Assembly: GCA_001931875.2 (NCBI GenBank)
Contig: MSJH02000743.1
Coordinates: forward strand, 1-26,827
Direction: 5' to 3'
From: Byssochlamys sp. IMV 00236
Taxonomy: Eukaryota > Ascomycota > Eurotiomycetes > Eurotiales > Thermoascaceae
DNA length: 26,827 bases
Shown: in pieces, positions 1 through 9,767 of the stretch
Position numbering within the stretch: the first letter of the stretch is position 1
How the letters are laid out: each line of letters begins with the position of its first letter
Position numbers and translations under genes: made by a program
The notes under the pieces: generated by a model
What the model was told of the DNA's origin: nothing
The model's input: the letters and a program-made list of their open reading frames with translations, nothing else
The model's database searches: none

Positions 1-32
<32 letters not shown>

Positions 33-46
33 CAAGAGTGACTTAC
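1..46 (-). other. Start of intron 1 of the GMPPA-like gene, with a T32 homopolymer
   Basis: Read on the minus strand, a GTAAGT donor (46-41) follows the exon and leads into a run of 32 A (T1-T32 on plus), where the window ends. The homopolymer at the very edge could be a genuine intronic poly-A or a contig end or gap boundary. Nothing downstream of the intron is visible. Confidence 0.6.
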
Positions 47-294
47 CGTATCTTTAAGTGAGGGAACTCATTGGATGCTGTTTCGATATAAGGAGCAAAT
101 ACTTTATCTTCGAATAAACCAATAATTAATACTTCCTTTAGTCCTTCTACTTTGGATAAAGCATCGAGATGATGGTGAATGAGAGGACGTCCTGCAATAG
201 GGAAAAGTGGTTTTGGACAGTTGAGTGAAAGAGGTCGGAAACGTGTGCCTCTGGAAGGTCCACCGACAAGAATGACAGCCTTTGATTCAGACAT
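47..294 (-). CDS. GMPPA-like mannose-1-phosphate guanylyltransferase subunit, first exon only (partial)
   Basis: The first exon of a sugar-nucleotide pyrophosphorylase starts at the ATG on 294-292 and ends at a GTAAGT donor. It encodes about 82 residues. Near the N-terminus it has the nucleotide-binding signature GGPSRGTRFRPLS, followed by KPLFPIAGRPLIHHH. The GGPxxGTRFRPLS form and the HHH stretch match the GMPPA (alpha, regulatory) branch rather than the catalytic GMPPB/Psa1 branch, which reads [15 protein letters not shown] is known to bind GDP-mannose and to modulate GMPPB in GDP-mannose synthesis for glycosylation. The rest of the gene lies left of the window. The catalytic paralogue is about 6.6 kb away at 6934-8244. 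Assignment to the pyrophosphorylase family is firm; the GMPPA branch is likely. Confidence 0.82.
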
Positions 295-568
295 TCAGTT
301 ACAAAAAGAAATAAAGGAGGAGAAAATCATGGAAATAATTATTTAATAAATCGATTCAGCACAAAAAAGGTTAAACAAGAAGCTATTTTTGGATTAAGTG
401 AATAGCAAGCATTGGTCTAAAAATAATATCGCATATACAAGACATCTTGGGACGACATTACTTTCTGGAAATTAAGACAATGGGAAACAATATTTCTGAA
501 ACAGTCATATACTATTCCTGTATCTGTCAAGCGTAGAGAGAAAGAGCTGCGGTTTCACGACTTGTGTA
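295..568 (+). other. Short intergenic or decayed stretch between the GMPPA-like exon and the Fanzor-like relic
   Basis: This holds the presumed promoter side of the minus-strand GMPPA-like gene. A plus-strand frame is open from about 448 to a stop near 669 and encodes a tryptophan-containing peptide. It has no ATG at a sensible place and overlaps the next feature in another frame. It may be frameshifted upstream sequence of the same relic, but I cannot show that. Confidence 0.35.
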
Positions 569-1050
569 ATGACCAACCTTCAGAAAATATTGGATTTTTA
601 TGGATTCGAAACAGCTGTGAGACGCTTCCATTGTTTATCAAGGAGTTCAAAGAGCAAGAGAAGAACTGATCAACATACTGATCAACATACTGATCAACGG
701 TGGCAAAGAAACACATTTGACAGACAGAAAATACCAGTTGTTGCTTCCGGTCAGGAATGTTCGGGAAGGGAAAGTGTTAAATTCAAAGAGCATAGAACAG
801 GAGTAACAGGTGTCCTATACAAAGCACTAAAAAGAAGAGAAAGGCAAGGTGATGTTATAGTTATAACAGTTGGCGAGTTTAGAGCATCAAGGGTAAAAAA
901 GCGTTACTCTCTAATTTTGATTATCCTAATAATCAGCTATAGGTATGCAACTCTTGCACAACTGCCTTCCTGAGCTTCCATAGCATCCTTCGTGGATGTG
1001 GTAGATCGCATGAATTTCATCGTGATATAAATTACTGTATCAAGATACTT
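569..1050 (+). pseudogene. Decayed C-terminal remnant of a Fanzor/TnpB-like (OrfB zinc-ribbon) transposon nuclease
   Basis: The open frame 569-892 contains YKALKRRERQGDVIVI followed by the EFRASR motif. Splicing a 50-nt intron (893-942, GTAAAA...TATAG) joins EFRASR directly to VCNSC and runs on to CGRSHEFHRDINYCIKIL at about 997-1050. That order (basic helix, [D/N]E[F/Y]xxSxxCxxC, second cysteine pair, then RDxNxxxN) is the zinc-ribbon and RuvC-III end of TnpB and of eukaryotic Fanzor proteins; the D of HRDIN would be the third RuvC carboxylate. The acidic residue usually before EF is G here, the second CxxC has only one Cys, and the expected AAKN reads YCIK. The RuvC-I and RuvC-II parts are not visible, and a T-run follows. 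I infer an inactive relic. Without the intron the frame would instead stop at 973. Confidence 0.6.
665..698 (+). repeat. 12-bp tandem repeat (ACTGATCAACAT, about 2.8 copies)
   Basis: Three near-perfect head-to-tail copies lie inside the Fanzor-like relic. They are in frame and give the repeated residues DQHT. They look like a replication-slippage expansion. Confidence 0.8.
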
Positions 1051-1128
1051 TTTTTTTTTTTTTTACAACGGAATTTGAACACAGTTTATATGCAAAAAAA
1101 ATAAAATAAAATAAAGAGGGGGAAAAAC

Positions 1129-4100
1129 TTAACCAAGTGGTTTCTGTTGTGTGGTATCATAGACACGAATGATCCTATTTTGGTCGCTGTCATTCTGTGA
1201 AAAGGCGTATCCTCTATTTCTTTTCAAACGTTGGATTCTTCGAACCTTATTAACAGCTTGTCTAAATCGATCCATGCGAGGTCTATAATCTGGTAGGTTG
1301 TATTTCTGGATCTCTTGAACAAAGTGGTATGGTAATGGACGATACATTCTTTTGGCACTATAAACATGTGTTTATATCAACATACATTATCATTCGAAAT
1401 CACTTACTATTTCCAGATAAAGTCACGCAAGTTGCAAACAAAAGGTACCAAAAGAACAAAGAGCCAAAAGTTGACGTTACCCCAGAGCATAGGCACAATA
1501 CCATAATACTCGGGAAAGATATCCACAGAGATAGCAGAACCAATATATGAGACCACAGGAAGATAAATAAACCAAATCAACATAGATCCCGGAATAGCAA
1601 TCACTGTATATTTTGTCCAAATACTAAAAAATCCCATATGAGTCAATGTAAAAAAGTATCTCCTATAAACACTTACTCTGTAATAAGAGCTCCCTTCCAC
1701 AAGATACATCCCAAAACAGCCGTGAAGACAGCAGTTCCAACCCACCACTGACCTCCGACCCAGGCGTTTTGGAAAACACCATCAGTGCTCAAAGCACCCA
1801 CGCCAATGAAGAAGAGAACGAGCGAGTGAAAGACGGCATTGAAGAACCAACCCCAAAACTTTTTTTGATTAAAGAATTCGTTGCTTTGTCCAAGCATGTA
1901 CATCTGTGGGTACTTGTCGAGCATTCTGGCTGACACATATTGATCAAAAATACCGATACATAAAGGAGGTAAGAACGTAAAGATGACATTGAAACATGAC
2001 ATTGTCCAGGATTCATATAGAGTCGATCCAGAAAATCCATTATAGAATGCATACTATATATACCACATGATTAGTCTACGATTGTGTGTATGTGTATATG
2101 ATTATACTTGCCCAGAATTGCGTTAGGTATAAAGCGACGTTTTTGTAAAAGTAGTAAAAGATCATCTTACTCAGTCTCTGATAGGCCCACGCACCATGGA
2201 CAAGTAGTAGCTTTTTCAAGTATCTGAATTGAGAAATGGCAAAGTCTGCACTACGGGCGGCCTGTAAACCTTCGACACCACTAATACCCACACCAACATG
2301 AGCTGCTTGAATCATGGATACATCATTGGCTCCGTCACCAATAGCTAGTAAAATAGACTTGTCGTACTTTTTAACAAGCTTGACAACTAAAGCCTTTTGA
2401 AGAGGAGAAACACGACAGCAGATAACTGCTTTACAGAGCACGGCTAAATCGAACAATATCTTTTCAATGTCTTTTTCTAATGCAAACGTGAGTGCTTTTC
2501 CGTCGATTACAAAGGCTAGAGGCTATAATATAGACCATAAGAAAAACTGTCAATACAAATGCTTGTCCTACCTCTAATTCTTCTCCTCGTTCAATAGCTC
2601 CATTGATATCTTTGAGCTTTGCTTCCAAAAAGCTCTTTGTTTCCCAATGATTGTCTTGATTACATACAATTAAACTCATCTCTTCATTGAGCAATTTACA
2701 GGAATAACCGATATTGATTGCTGTTTCCTGTCTGTCACCTGTCAGAACCCAAACCCGAATACCAGCTTCCTGCAGCGTATGGATCGTATCAGGAACACCG
2801 TCTTGTAATCTATCTTCAATGGCTGTGGCACCTAACAAAAACAGGTTTTGTTCAATCATTTCTGCCGCCTTGTCCAGTTCCTCCGAACGGTTCACAAGCG
2901 TTGTGGCTGCTTTATCGTAAATTTGTGACCAGCGTGCATATTCTTCTTCAGGAATCTCTCTCATGGCAATACATAAGGTTCGAAGACCCTCGGATGCAAA
3001 ATCTTCAAGATGAATCAACGTATTCTCCACGAAAGGGTTATTCTCGGCCAGTCGTTCAAGGATGACCGTATCGGCTCCCTTACAGTACAGCTTGATGTTT
3101 CCATCAGGTCCTCGAATGATAGCTGACATTCTTTTACGTGTCGAATTGAATTCACAAACATTCAATACCTGATACTCATAGTCTTGACCGCGTTGTGTAC
3201 ATGCAATCGAATTGGGTTTACGTGTCTAAGATGAACAATAAGTTTATGTGTGAAATATTTCTTTTGTGTTTGTTTGTTTACATGAAACTTGAAGCCGAGC
3301 ATGCTTGCTCCTTTGACGAGCGCACCTTCATCAGGCGACGAGGCTTGGTAAGTGATTTCGTCAGAGCCTTCTTGAGGTTCTGGGATGACTGTATGACAAG
3401 TGGCTAATAGTGTCAAAAATTCGTTAATCACGTTGGCTGTCGGATGCGTTTTGAGATGTTCCTGTAGCTGAGCAAAGGTATACTGCAAGGTAGGGTCATT
3501 CACGCCATCTCTTGCTTGTTTATCTGATTCTACTTTATCCGCATAGGATAAGCCAGCAATGGAGCACTGTCGAAACTGCATTTCATTGCAAGTCAATGTA
3601 CCTGTCTTGTCGGAAAAGACAAACTTAACCTGTCCCAATTCTTCGATCAGACTACTACTACGAGCTACAGCAGCTGTATCTGTCACGTCATAATACATGT
3701 CTAGATCGGATTGAATCAAAAAGGACAAGACGAATTTTACAATTTCCATGGTAACCATTAAACTAGAAGACTTGTAAGAACATGCGATCAACAATAATTA
3801 AAAACAAACCTGATAGGAATAAAACTATTAAACAGAATCAAAAACGTCAAGATATCATATCCAAAGGCTTGAGCACGAGTGTGAACTGAATTCAATGATA
3901 AATAACCTTCAATATAAGGGCCTTTTTGAATCTATTAGAACGAGTTAACAGTTTGTTCACATCAAGACAGGCATTATTTACCGTAAATACTAAACCACCG
4001 ATGGCACATGCTACACTCATGATAACTAAAATAGCAAACAAGTATAGAATGTTACGATTGGTAATACGTGTGACATTAGACACTTTTGAAGGCTTCTTGC

Positions 4101-5622
4101 TATATTAAACACATGAATGAAATGCATAGAAGCCACAATTTCTATTTTTGTTACCTTGAATTTAACATAAGCTTTGTTTCATGACCTGTAAAGACCACAA
4201 TGCCATAAATCCAAAGTGTGTTACGAAGCTGAGCACCTCTCAAGAGCATCTGAGTAGGATCCAATGGGTAATCCTTTGTCTTGCCTGTTTCAGAGGCAGT
4301 AGTCAATACACCATCATAGTTATACAAACGATTGTTGGGCTGTTCGCTTTTAATTGTTCCTTGTAACTGTGCCATATCAACAGGGTTTAAAATGGTCGCT
4401 GTTTGAGGTAAAGCTTGTTTAATCTTGAGATTCACTTCGCTATATCATAAAATCAGCTCTCTCTCTTTCTGTTCACTTTTACATGATTCGTCCTTACCCA
4501 TCCAAATTACTAGTTTCAATATAACAAAGCCCTTCTGGTTCGGAGCTACTGATCAATATCAAATCCGCTGGGAAATTCTCTCCACTCTCAACACGCAACA
4601 CATCTCCGACTTTGATATCACGCCAAGCCTTCTCGACAAACTGTGTACCAACCAATACTTTACATTTTCTAGCATTTAGTTCTGCATCAGAACGATGTAC
4701 ACCCTATATAAACATGTTGATATAAATTATCTTTAAAGCAACACTTCATCTTTACCCAATCTTCCACGAGTTCCTTTATGGCAGTAATAAATAATACAAT
4801 GACGAGAGGAACGAGAGTTGTATATTTTGAAGTAGGTGAAATACCTGGAATTTGCTAATACATGTCCCTTTTTAAGTTTGATCTATCTAATAAACATATA
4901 CAACTTACTTGGATACCAGAGATAAATAAGAAAAACAAGTTGGCATATTTTGAGAATTCTTCATACAAGAACTTTGGCAAGAAAGTGACGACTGTATATT
5001 TTGCAGTAAAGACACGATTATGTAAGAATCGTTGTTGTTCATTCAGTTCTGGATTATTAATGTGTATAATACGTTCTCCTGTAGCTTCCTTCACGGTCGT
5101 TCTGCCTAGCAATCGATTAAATGCATCCTTTATCTCGAACTTTGGTTTTTTATGCTTTGTGGGTGAAGGTTGTGATGTGGGTCTGTGTAAAGGGATGGTA
5201 TTGTCTGTATTTGTAGGAATGATACGATCATATCGTCCAGCAATCGGTCCTCTGTTGGTGAGTAGTTGTAGGTTATCATCGTCTTCATGAGCCACAACTG
5301 ATTCATCATAAAAGGAACCTTATTGGATGTCAATTTTTAAGGTACAAATAAAAAGCCATATTGTATTTATTTTTTTACCTTCATCTAGAGCAAATGAGGA
5401 ATCGCCTCTTTTTAAATGACTTTGCTGTTGTATGTAAGCAGGAGCCGGTAGCTCTTGTTGTTGTAAGGTTGAGGAGGAAGACGTACTGGCTGAGAAGGGT
5501 GGAGCAGGTTTATTGTCTTGTAAATCGATTAGATCTCGATTCGGATGATGTGTTGGTGCTGACCCAAGCTCAGATGAGTCTTCAAAAGGGTTCTGCTCTG
5601 GTTTATTGTTGTATGACGCCAC
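1129..5622 (-). CDS. DRS2: DRS2-type P4-ATPase, aminophospholipid flippase (13 exons)
   Basis: Exons, 5' to 3': 5622-5379, 5318-4909, 4854-4756, 4703-4498, 4439-4155, 4099-3982, 3931-3810, 3762-3282, 3225-2572, 2522-2112, 2053-1677, 1623-1408, 1357-1129; total 3,852 nt, about 1,283 residues. P4-ATPases flip phosphatidylserine and phosphatidylethanolamine to the cytosolic leaflet of trans-Golgi and endosomal membranes, with a Cdc50-type partner. Visible are an N-terminal NPF motif; [11 protein letters not shown] before TM1-TM2; the actuator motif as DGEV (about 319-322; DGET is usual); the phosphorylation motif DKTGTLT with Asp near 546; KGAD in the nucleotide-binding domain; GDGANDV near 935; [12 protein letters not shown] in the membrane region; and a C-terminal GYAFSQ like the DRS2 regulatory tail. 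The intron after exon 10 is GC-AG. The first in-frame codon at 5622 is GTG and no upstream ATG is in frame, so the N-terminus is uncertain. Confidence 0.93.
2054..2111 (-). other. Non-canonical GC-AG intron in the flippase gene
   Basis: The donor reads TTCTGG|GCAAGT and the acceptor TATATAG|TATGCA. Only this junction joins QFW to YAFYNGFSG, the conserved P4-ATPase order, in frame. The nearby GT (GGGCAA|GTATAA) shifts the frame into an early stop. Confidence 0.8.
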
Positions 5623-5730
5623 TTTATTAAGATAAGTTTAAGAAGAAATACAAACTTTTTTTAAGGAAAAAAAAGAAAAAGAAAAGAAAAAGTAAAAAAG
5701 AGAAAGTCCCCTTTTTTGGTTAATGATTGT

Positions 5731-5739
5731 ATTTATATA
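5731..5739 (-). promoter_or_regulatory. TATA box of the DRS2 gene
   Basis: TATATAAAT on the minus strand lies about 110 nt upstream of the first coding position. It is followed by a long CTTTTC-rich pyrimidine leader, the pattern seen before other genes in this window. Confidence 0.5.
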
Positions 5740-6794
5740 ATCTGCGTCACCCACTCTGTGCGCCCCCTTCTTTGTACTAATTTAGGCACACATCCCATTG
5801 ATGCCCTGACAGGACAGTAAAATTGTGTAACGATAATTAAAATATCAAACAATAGGAAACTATTTTATGAATGTTTAATAAAGGGCACAGTTCGATCCTT
5901 TGAAAAAGATACACAAAGACTATAGGGAATCAAGAAATGGATAGTTATATTCTGAAATTATTCGTAAAATGATAATAGAATATCTTAAAGAGAAGAGCAA
6001 GGAAACAAGAGGAGGACGAAAGAGAATGGATGGGATCAGATTTAATAAGAATTAAACCACTTTCTCCCCTCCCCCAGCTGGCACAGGGTTAGTTTTAATT
6101 CCCTCTTTTATATCTTTCAAAAAGATAAAATCAGAAAAGATTGATAGCCAAGATCGCTAAAATTAGAGTGGATTATGAACTTAATAAAAGCAACACCAAG
6201 CCAAACACCTTTAGTTCTCATTAGCCAATCAGATATCACATCGTTAAGGCATAATGAAGGTATATGAAAGTGTCTCTTTTAATTACATTCTATTGTTATG
6301 TAATCCTTTTAATCTGCTTTTGTTAGTACAAGTGTTTTTTTTTAGGACCATTAACTACAACTAATACATTTATTCAGCTTACATGTTATTTTATATCACA
6401 GTCTTTTTAATAGTTACAAAAGAGAAAGAATGGTCTGCCAAGTCATTCTCATAACTCTCTCTTTCTCTATTTCGTCAGTCTACTCCACAAAAGATAGACT
6501 AGAATGAATAGAAGACAGATTACTCATGTATACTTGATAACGTAACCCTGTCTACCTTAAAGTAGTTTTAAATTACGATTTGCATTAACAAACGATGCGT
6601 CTCTCTCTCTCTTTTTACTGAACAAACAAAAGCAATAAACAATTCAAAGTGACAACTATTTATAAATAGGAATGACATGTTGATGATGAAGAATACAAGT
6701 CTATAAAAAGAAAGATTGACTATTGGTATATGCAATCATCCCGTTTATGCATATTATCTGGGCGAAAAGGCAAAAACGGATCTACCTTTGACAC

Positions 6795-6803
6795 TATATA
6801 AAG
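6795..6803 (+). promoter_or_regulatory. TATA box of psa1
   Basis: TATATAAAG lies about 130 nt upstream of the psa1 ATG. A T/C-rich leader (about 6880-6930) sits between it and the start. Confidence 0.5.
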
Positions 6804-6933
6804 TGACGAGATATGATTGGCCGAAATTATGCTATTTTTAGTGCATGTACAACCTTAAATTTAAAAACGTTCTTTTTCCTATTTTACCAGCTGTTTCTTT
6901 TCTTTTTTTTTGCGTTTTTCTTCATCTCTCGAC

Positions 6934-8244
6934 ATGAAAGCACTTATTCTCGTTGGCGGTAAAGTCAAATAAAAAGGCAAGATAGAACTGTAAATAGTAA
7001 TACTTGAAATAGGCTTTGGTACTCGTCTTAGACCACTCACACTCACATTACCTAAACCACTCGTTGAGTTTGCTAATAAGCCCATGATTCTTCATCAAAT
7101 CGAAAACCTATCCAAGGTAAGAAAATTGCATAAAACGTTGTTCTTATCTTTAAATGGTATCAAATAAAAATTTAGGCTGGTGTGACAGATATTGTCTTGG
7201 CTGTTAATTACAGACCAGAAATCATGGTTGCCGCTCTACAAGAATACGAAAAAGAATATAACGTAAAGATTACCTTCTCTGTTGAAACTGAACCTCTCGG
7301 TACGGCTGGCCCATTAGCTTTAGCAAGAGATATCCTTGGAAAGGATGATTCTCCCTTTTTTGTGCTGAACAGTGACGTTATCTGCGATTATCCTTTTGAA
7401 CAGATCAGAGACTTTCATAAATCTCATGGAAATGAAGGAACTATTATCGTAAGTTGATTTAAAGCGTGACATGGCAAAAGTATGGAGATTGATCTATAGG
7501 ATAGGTCACCAAAGTTGATGATCCATCAAAATATGGTGTTGTAGTCAATCACATTGATTCTACAAAGATTGAACGCTTTGTAGAGAAACCACAAGAATTC
7601 ATTAGTAACAAGATTAATGCTGGTATCTATTGTTTTAATCCTTCCATCTTGAATCGTATTGAAGTAAGTTATTTGTTATCGACCCATCTACGTGATACTC
7701 ATACTACTGATAGTTAAAACCCACCTCTATCGAAAAGGAAATCTTTCCTCTTGTCGCCAGGGATGGAGAACTTCATACATTCGATTTAGAAGGTTTTTGG
7801 ATGGACGTTGGACAACCAAAAGACTTTTTAACCGGCACATGCCTTTATTTATCTCACTTGACAAAGCATAAACCCCAAGAACTTGCTAATCCTACTCTAG
7901 ACTATGTCTACAAGGGAAATGTGATGGTCCACCCTACAGCAAAGATCGGTAAAGGATGTCGCATTGGTCCAAACGTGGTTATTGGTCCTAACGCTGTCAT
8001 TGGAGATGGTGTACGTCTTCAGAGATGTGTCATTATGGAAGGTGCTAAAGTAAAGGATTATGCGTGGGTTCAATCAAGCATTGTTGGATGGCACTCATCT
8101 GTCGGACGATGGTCTAGACTCGAAGGCTGTTCAGTATTAGGTGATGATGTTACGATCAATGACGAAATTTATGTGAATGGTGGCTCTATTCTTCCTCATA
8201 AAACCATTTCTGCAAACATTACAGAACCCCAAATTATTATGTAA
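6934..8244 (+). CDS. psa1: Mannose-1-phosphate guanylyltransferase (GDP-mannose pyrophosphorylase, catalytic subunit)
   Basis: Exons 6934-6958, 7013-7116, 7176-7448, 7505-7663 and 7714-8244 give 1,092 nt and 363 residues, close to the roughly 361 of yeast Psa1. The enzyme makes GDP-mannose from mannose-1-phosphate and GTP in the cytosol, feeding N- and O-glycosylation, GPI anchors and cell-wall mannan. The first intron splits the nucleotide-binding loop [10 protein letters not shown] after the first base of the second glycine codon. Further family signs are [17 protein letters not shown], the sugar-binding FVEKP, NAGIY, and WMDVGQP. A C-terminal left-handed beta-helix of hexapeptide repeats follows ([20 protein letters not shown] and on), ending in the conserved GGSILPHK. 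The start is fixed by MKALILVGG, which begins the family. The GMPPA-like paralogue lies at the left edge of the window. The gene ends 28 nt from the convergent Aurora gene. Confidence 0.96.
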
Positions 8245-8272
8245 ATAATACCAATAAACACAAACACAATAA

Positions 8273-9705
8273 TCATACAATCCTCTTTATATTGGCCTTA
8301 ATCCAAGTATCCTCTTCCATATCTGATAATTTCATTCTTTTTGTTGGATCTCTTTGTAGTAACTAAATCATTGATTAGACTTTTGCTATTCTTTTTTTTT
8401 TTTTTCTTTCTTCTCTACCTTCAATATGAATTCTTTAGCTTCGTTACTTATATAGCTTGGAAATAGAATATGTACAGCCTTTATACATTCATATGTCTTT
8501 TCAATGTTTGCTTTTTCATCGTTTTCTAGGTGTTCAAACGGTGGTCTACCTGTCAACATTTCATAGCATATAATCCCTAGTGACCAAACATCTACAGCTT
8601 CTGTATGGGGTTCATTATCAATCATTTCTGGTGGTAAATAATCTAATGTCCCACAGAATGTCTTTCGCCTGTCATCTTGTATCAATATTTATTTTCTACT
8701 TTATAATAATCTACTCATTACCTTGGCTTTGGGTCATGAACTGCCCATCCGAAATCACTTATTTTTAGCGATCCATCCTTTGATATCAAAACTATATTAT
8801 TATATAAGTATATGCCTTGCCCTTTTGTCATTGTAATTTACTATTTTCTAGCTTCAAATCTCTGTGTATCACACCAAGACGATGTATGTACTCTAATGCG
8901 TGACTTAATTGAACCAAATACTACAGCAATAAAGGTTAAATATATAACTGTGAATATATTACAACAATTACATTTGCTGCTTGTTTCTCGTCAAATCTCT
9001 TTTCATTAGCCAATTTTTGATAAAGCTCTCCTTTCTCTGCATACTCTAGTACAGCATAAATATTGATTTTATCATGAAAGTATCCATATAACCGTAGAAT
9101 GTGAGGATGGCTGATATAACACATGAGTCTTTCATGCAAACATACAGATAAGAACTTACTGAAGATGTGCCTGTATTTCTATTTCTCTTTTAACAAAGGG
9201 AACAACTCTTGAATGTTGGAGATCCTTTTTGTTGAGGATTTTTAATGCCACAACCTTTTTACTTGATTTTTCCTGTCCTTTATAGACAGTTCCAAACTTT
9301 CCTGTTCCCAAATGCTTTCCAATCTTGAAATCCTCGAGCTTCCATTCCGTTTTTCTATGATAGAGTTATTCTTTATGTTCTTTTGCATATATACACTTTT
9401 TGTTGATACTTTGTAAAGAAAGTATCTTCTTCACTCTCTTCAGAATCGATATCGTCGACATGAGCACTGATTCCTACATGCCTTCTTACTAAAGGCGAAT
9501 CCATAAATGATCCAGGCTGAAGAGTAGTAGCTGATTGCTGTGCTAGCTGATGAAAGTACTGCGCTCGTTTTTCTCTAGCATAACTGATACCAGCTGTCGA
9601 TACTTGTATATTTGGGTTTATTTCTAGTCTTCGAGATGGTGTCCTTGGTGTATAATCTACAAATTCAGATAATGGAGTCTTTATTGATTTGTCCATTTTA
9701 TTCAT
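8273..9705 (-). CDS. IPL1: Aurora (Ipl1-type) serine/threonine kinase (7 exons)
   Basis: Exons, 5' to 3': 9705-9395, 9354-9160, 9110-8972, 8920-8842, 8791-8722, 8668-8419, 8362-8273; 1,134 nt, 377 residues. Aurora/Ipl1 is the chromosomal-passenger kinase that corrects kinetochore-microtubule attachment. After a roughly 105-residue N-terminal tail rich in S, T and P come the P-loop GTGKFG (121-125 region), ATP-site Lys142 in VALK, HPHILRLYGYFHD, HRDLKLEN (Asp236), the Aurora-specific DFGWAVH (Asp254), and activation-loop RRKTFCGTLDYLPPEM (Thr268). The last exon is needed to finish the kinase fold (LLQRDPTKR); reading through its donor would give an artificial poly-lysine tail. The frame extends upstream through a TTG, but the first ATG is at 9705. 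Cell-cycle promoter motifs lie just upstream. Confidence 0.94.
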
Positions 9706-9720
9706 TGTCGTCAAAACAAT

Positions 9721-9767
9721 ACGCGATATTTCTTTTTAACGCGTGCATATTTATATTTATTTCGCGC
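9721..9767 (-). promoter_or_regulatory. Cluster of MCB/E2F-like cell-cycle sites upstream of the Aurora kinase start
   Basis: ACGCGT (the MluI cell-cycle box consensus) is at 9739-9744, a TCGCGT variant (minus) at 9721-9726, and TTTCGCGC (the E2F-type consensus TTTSGCGC) at 9760-9767, all within 65 nt upstream of the ATG. A TATA-like AAATATAAAT stretch lies between them. Such sites bind MBF/SBF or E2F factors that drive G1/S genes; a role here is inferred from sequence and gene identity only. Confidence 0.5.

Larger units (their letters stand above)
5641..6933. other. Divergent intergenic region between DRS2 and psa1
   Basis: About 1.3 kb with no supportable gene on either strand. It holds the two divergent promoters (TATA boxes given separately), long pyrimidine or purine tracts next to both genes, and short CT microsatellites near 6450-6475 and 6600-6615. 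No tRNA A/B-box pair was found. Confidence 0.6.

Noticed and set aside
448..669. Plus-strand frame without a start, overlapping the start of the Fanzor-like relic
   Set aside because: Composition is protein-like, but there is no motif, no start and no junction linking it to the relic.
665..698. Short tandem repeats considered as a CRISPR-like array
   Set aside because: Units are 12 bp, directly adjacent and without spacers, in a eukaryotic context.
5885..5900. GTTCGATCC, resembling a tRNA B-box
   Set aside because: It does not fit the full B-box consensus and has no A-box or cloverleaf upstream.
8386..8418. Poly-lysine extension at the end of a long Aurora exon
   Set aside because: It is the translation of a purine-rich intron starting with GTAGAG; splicing to 8362 completes the kinase domain instead.
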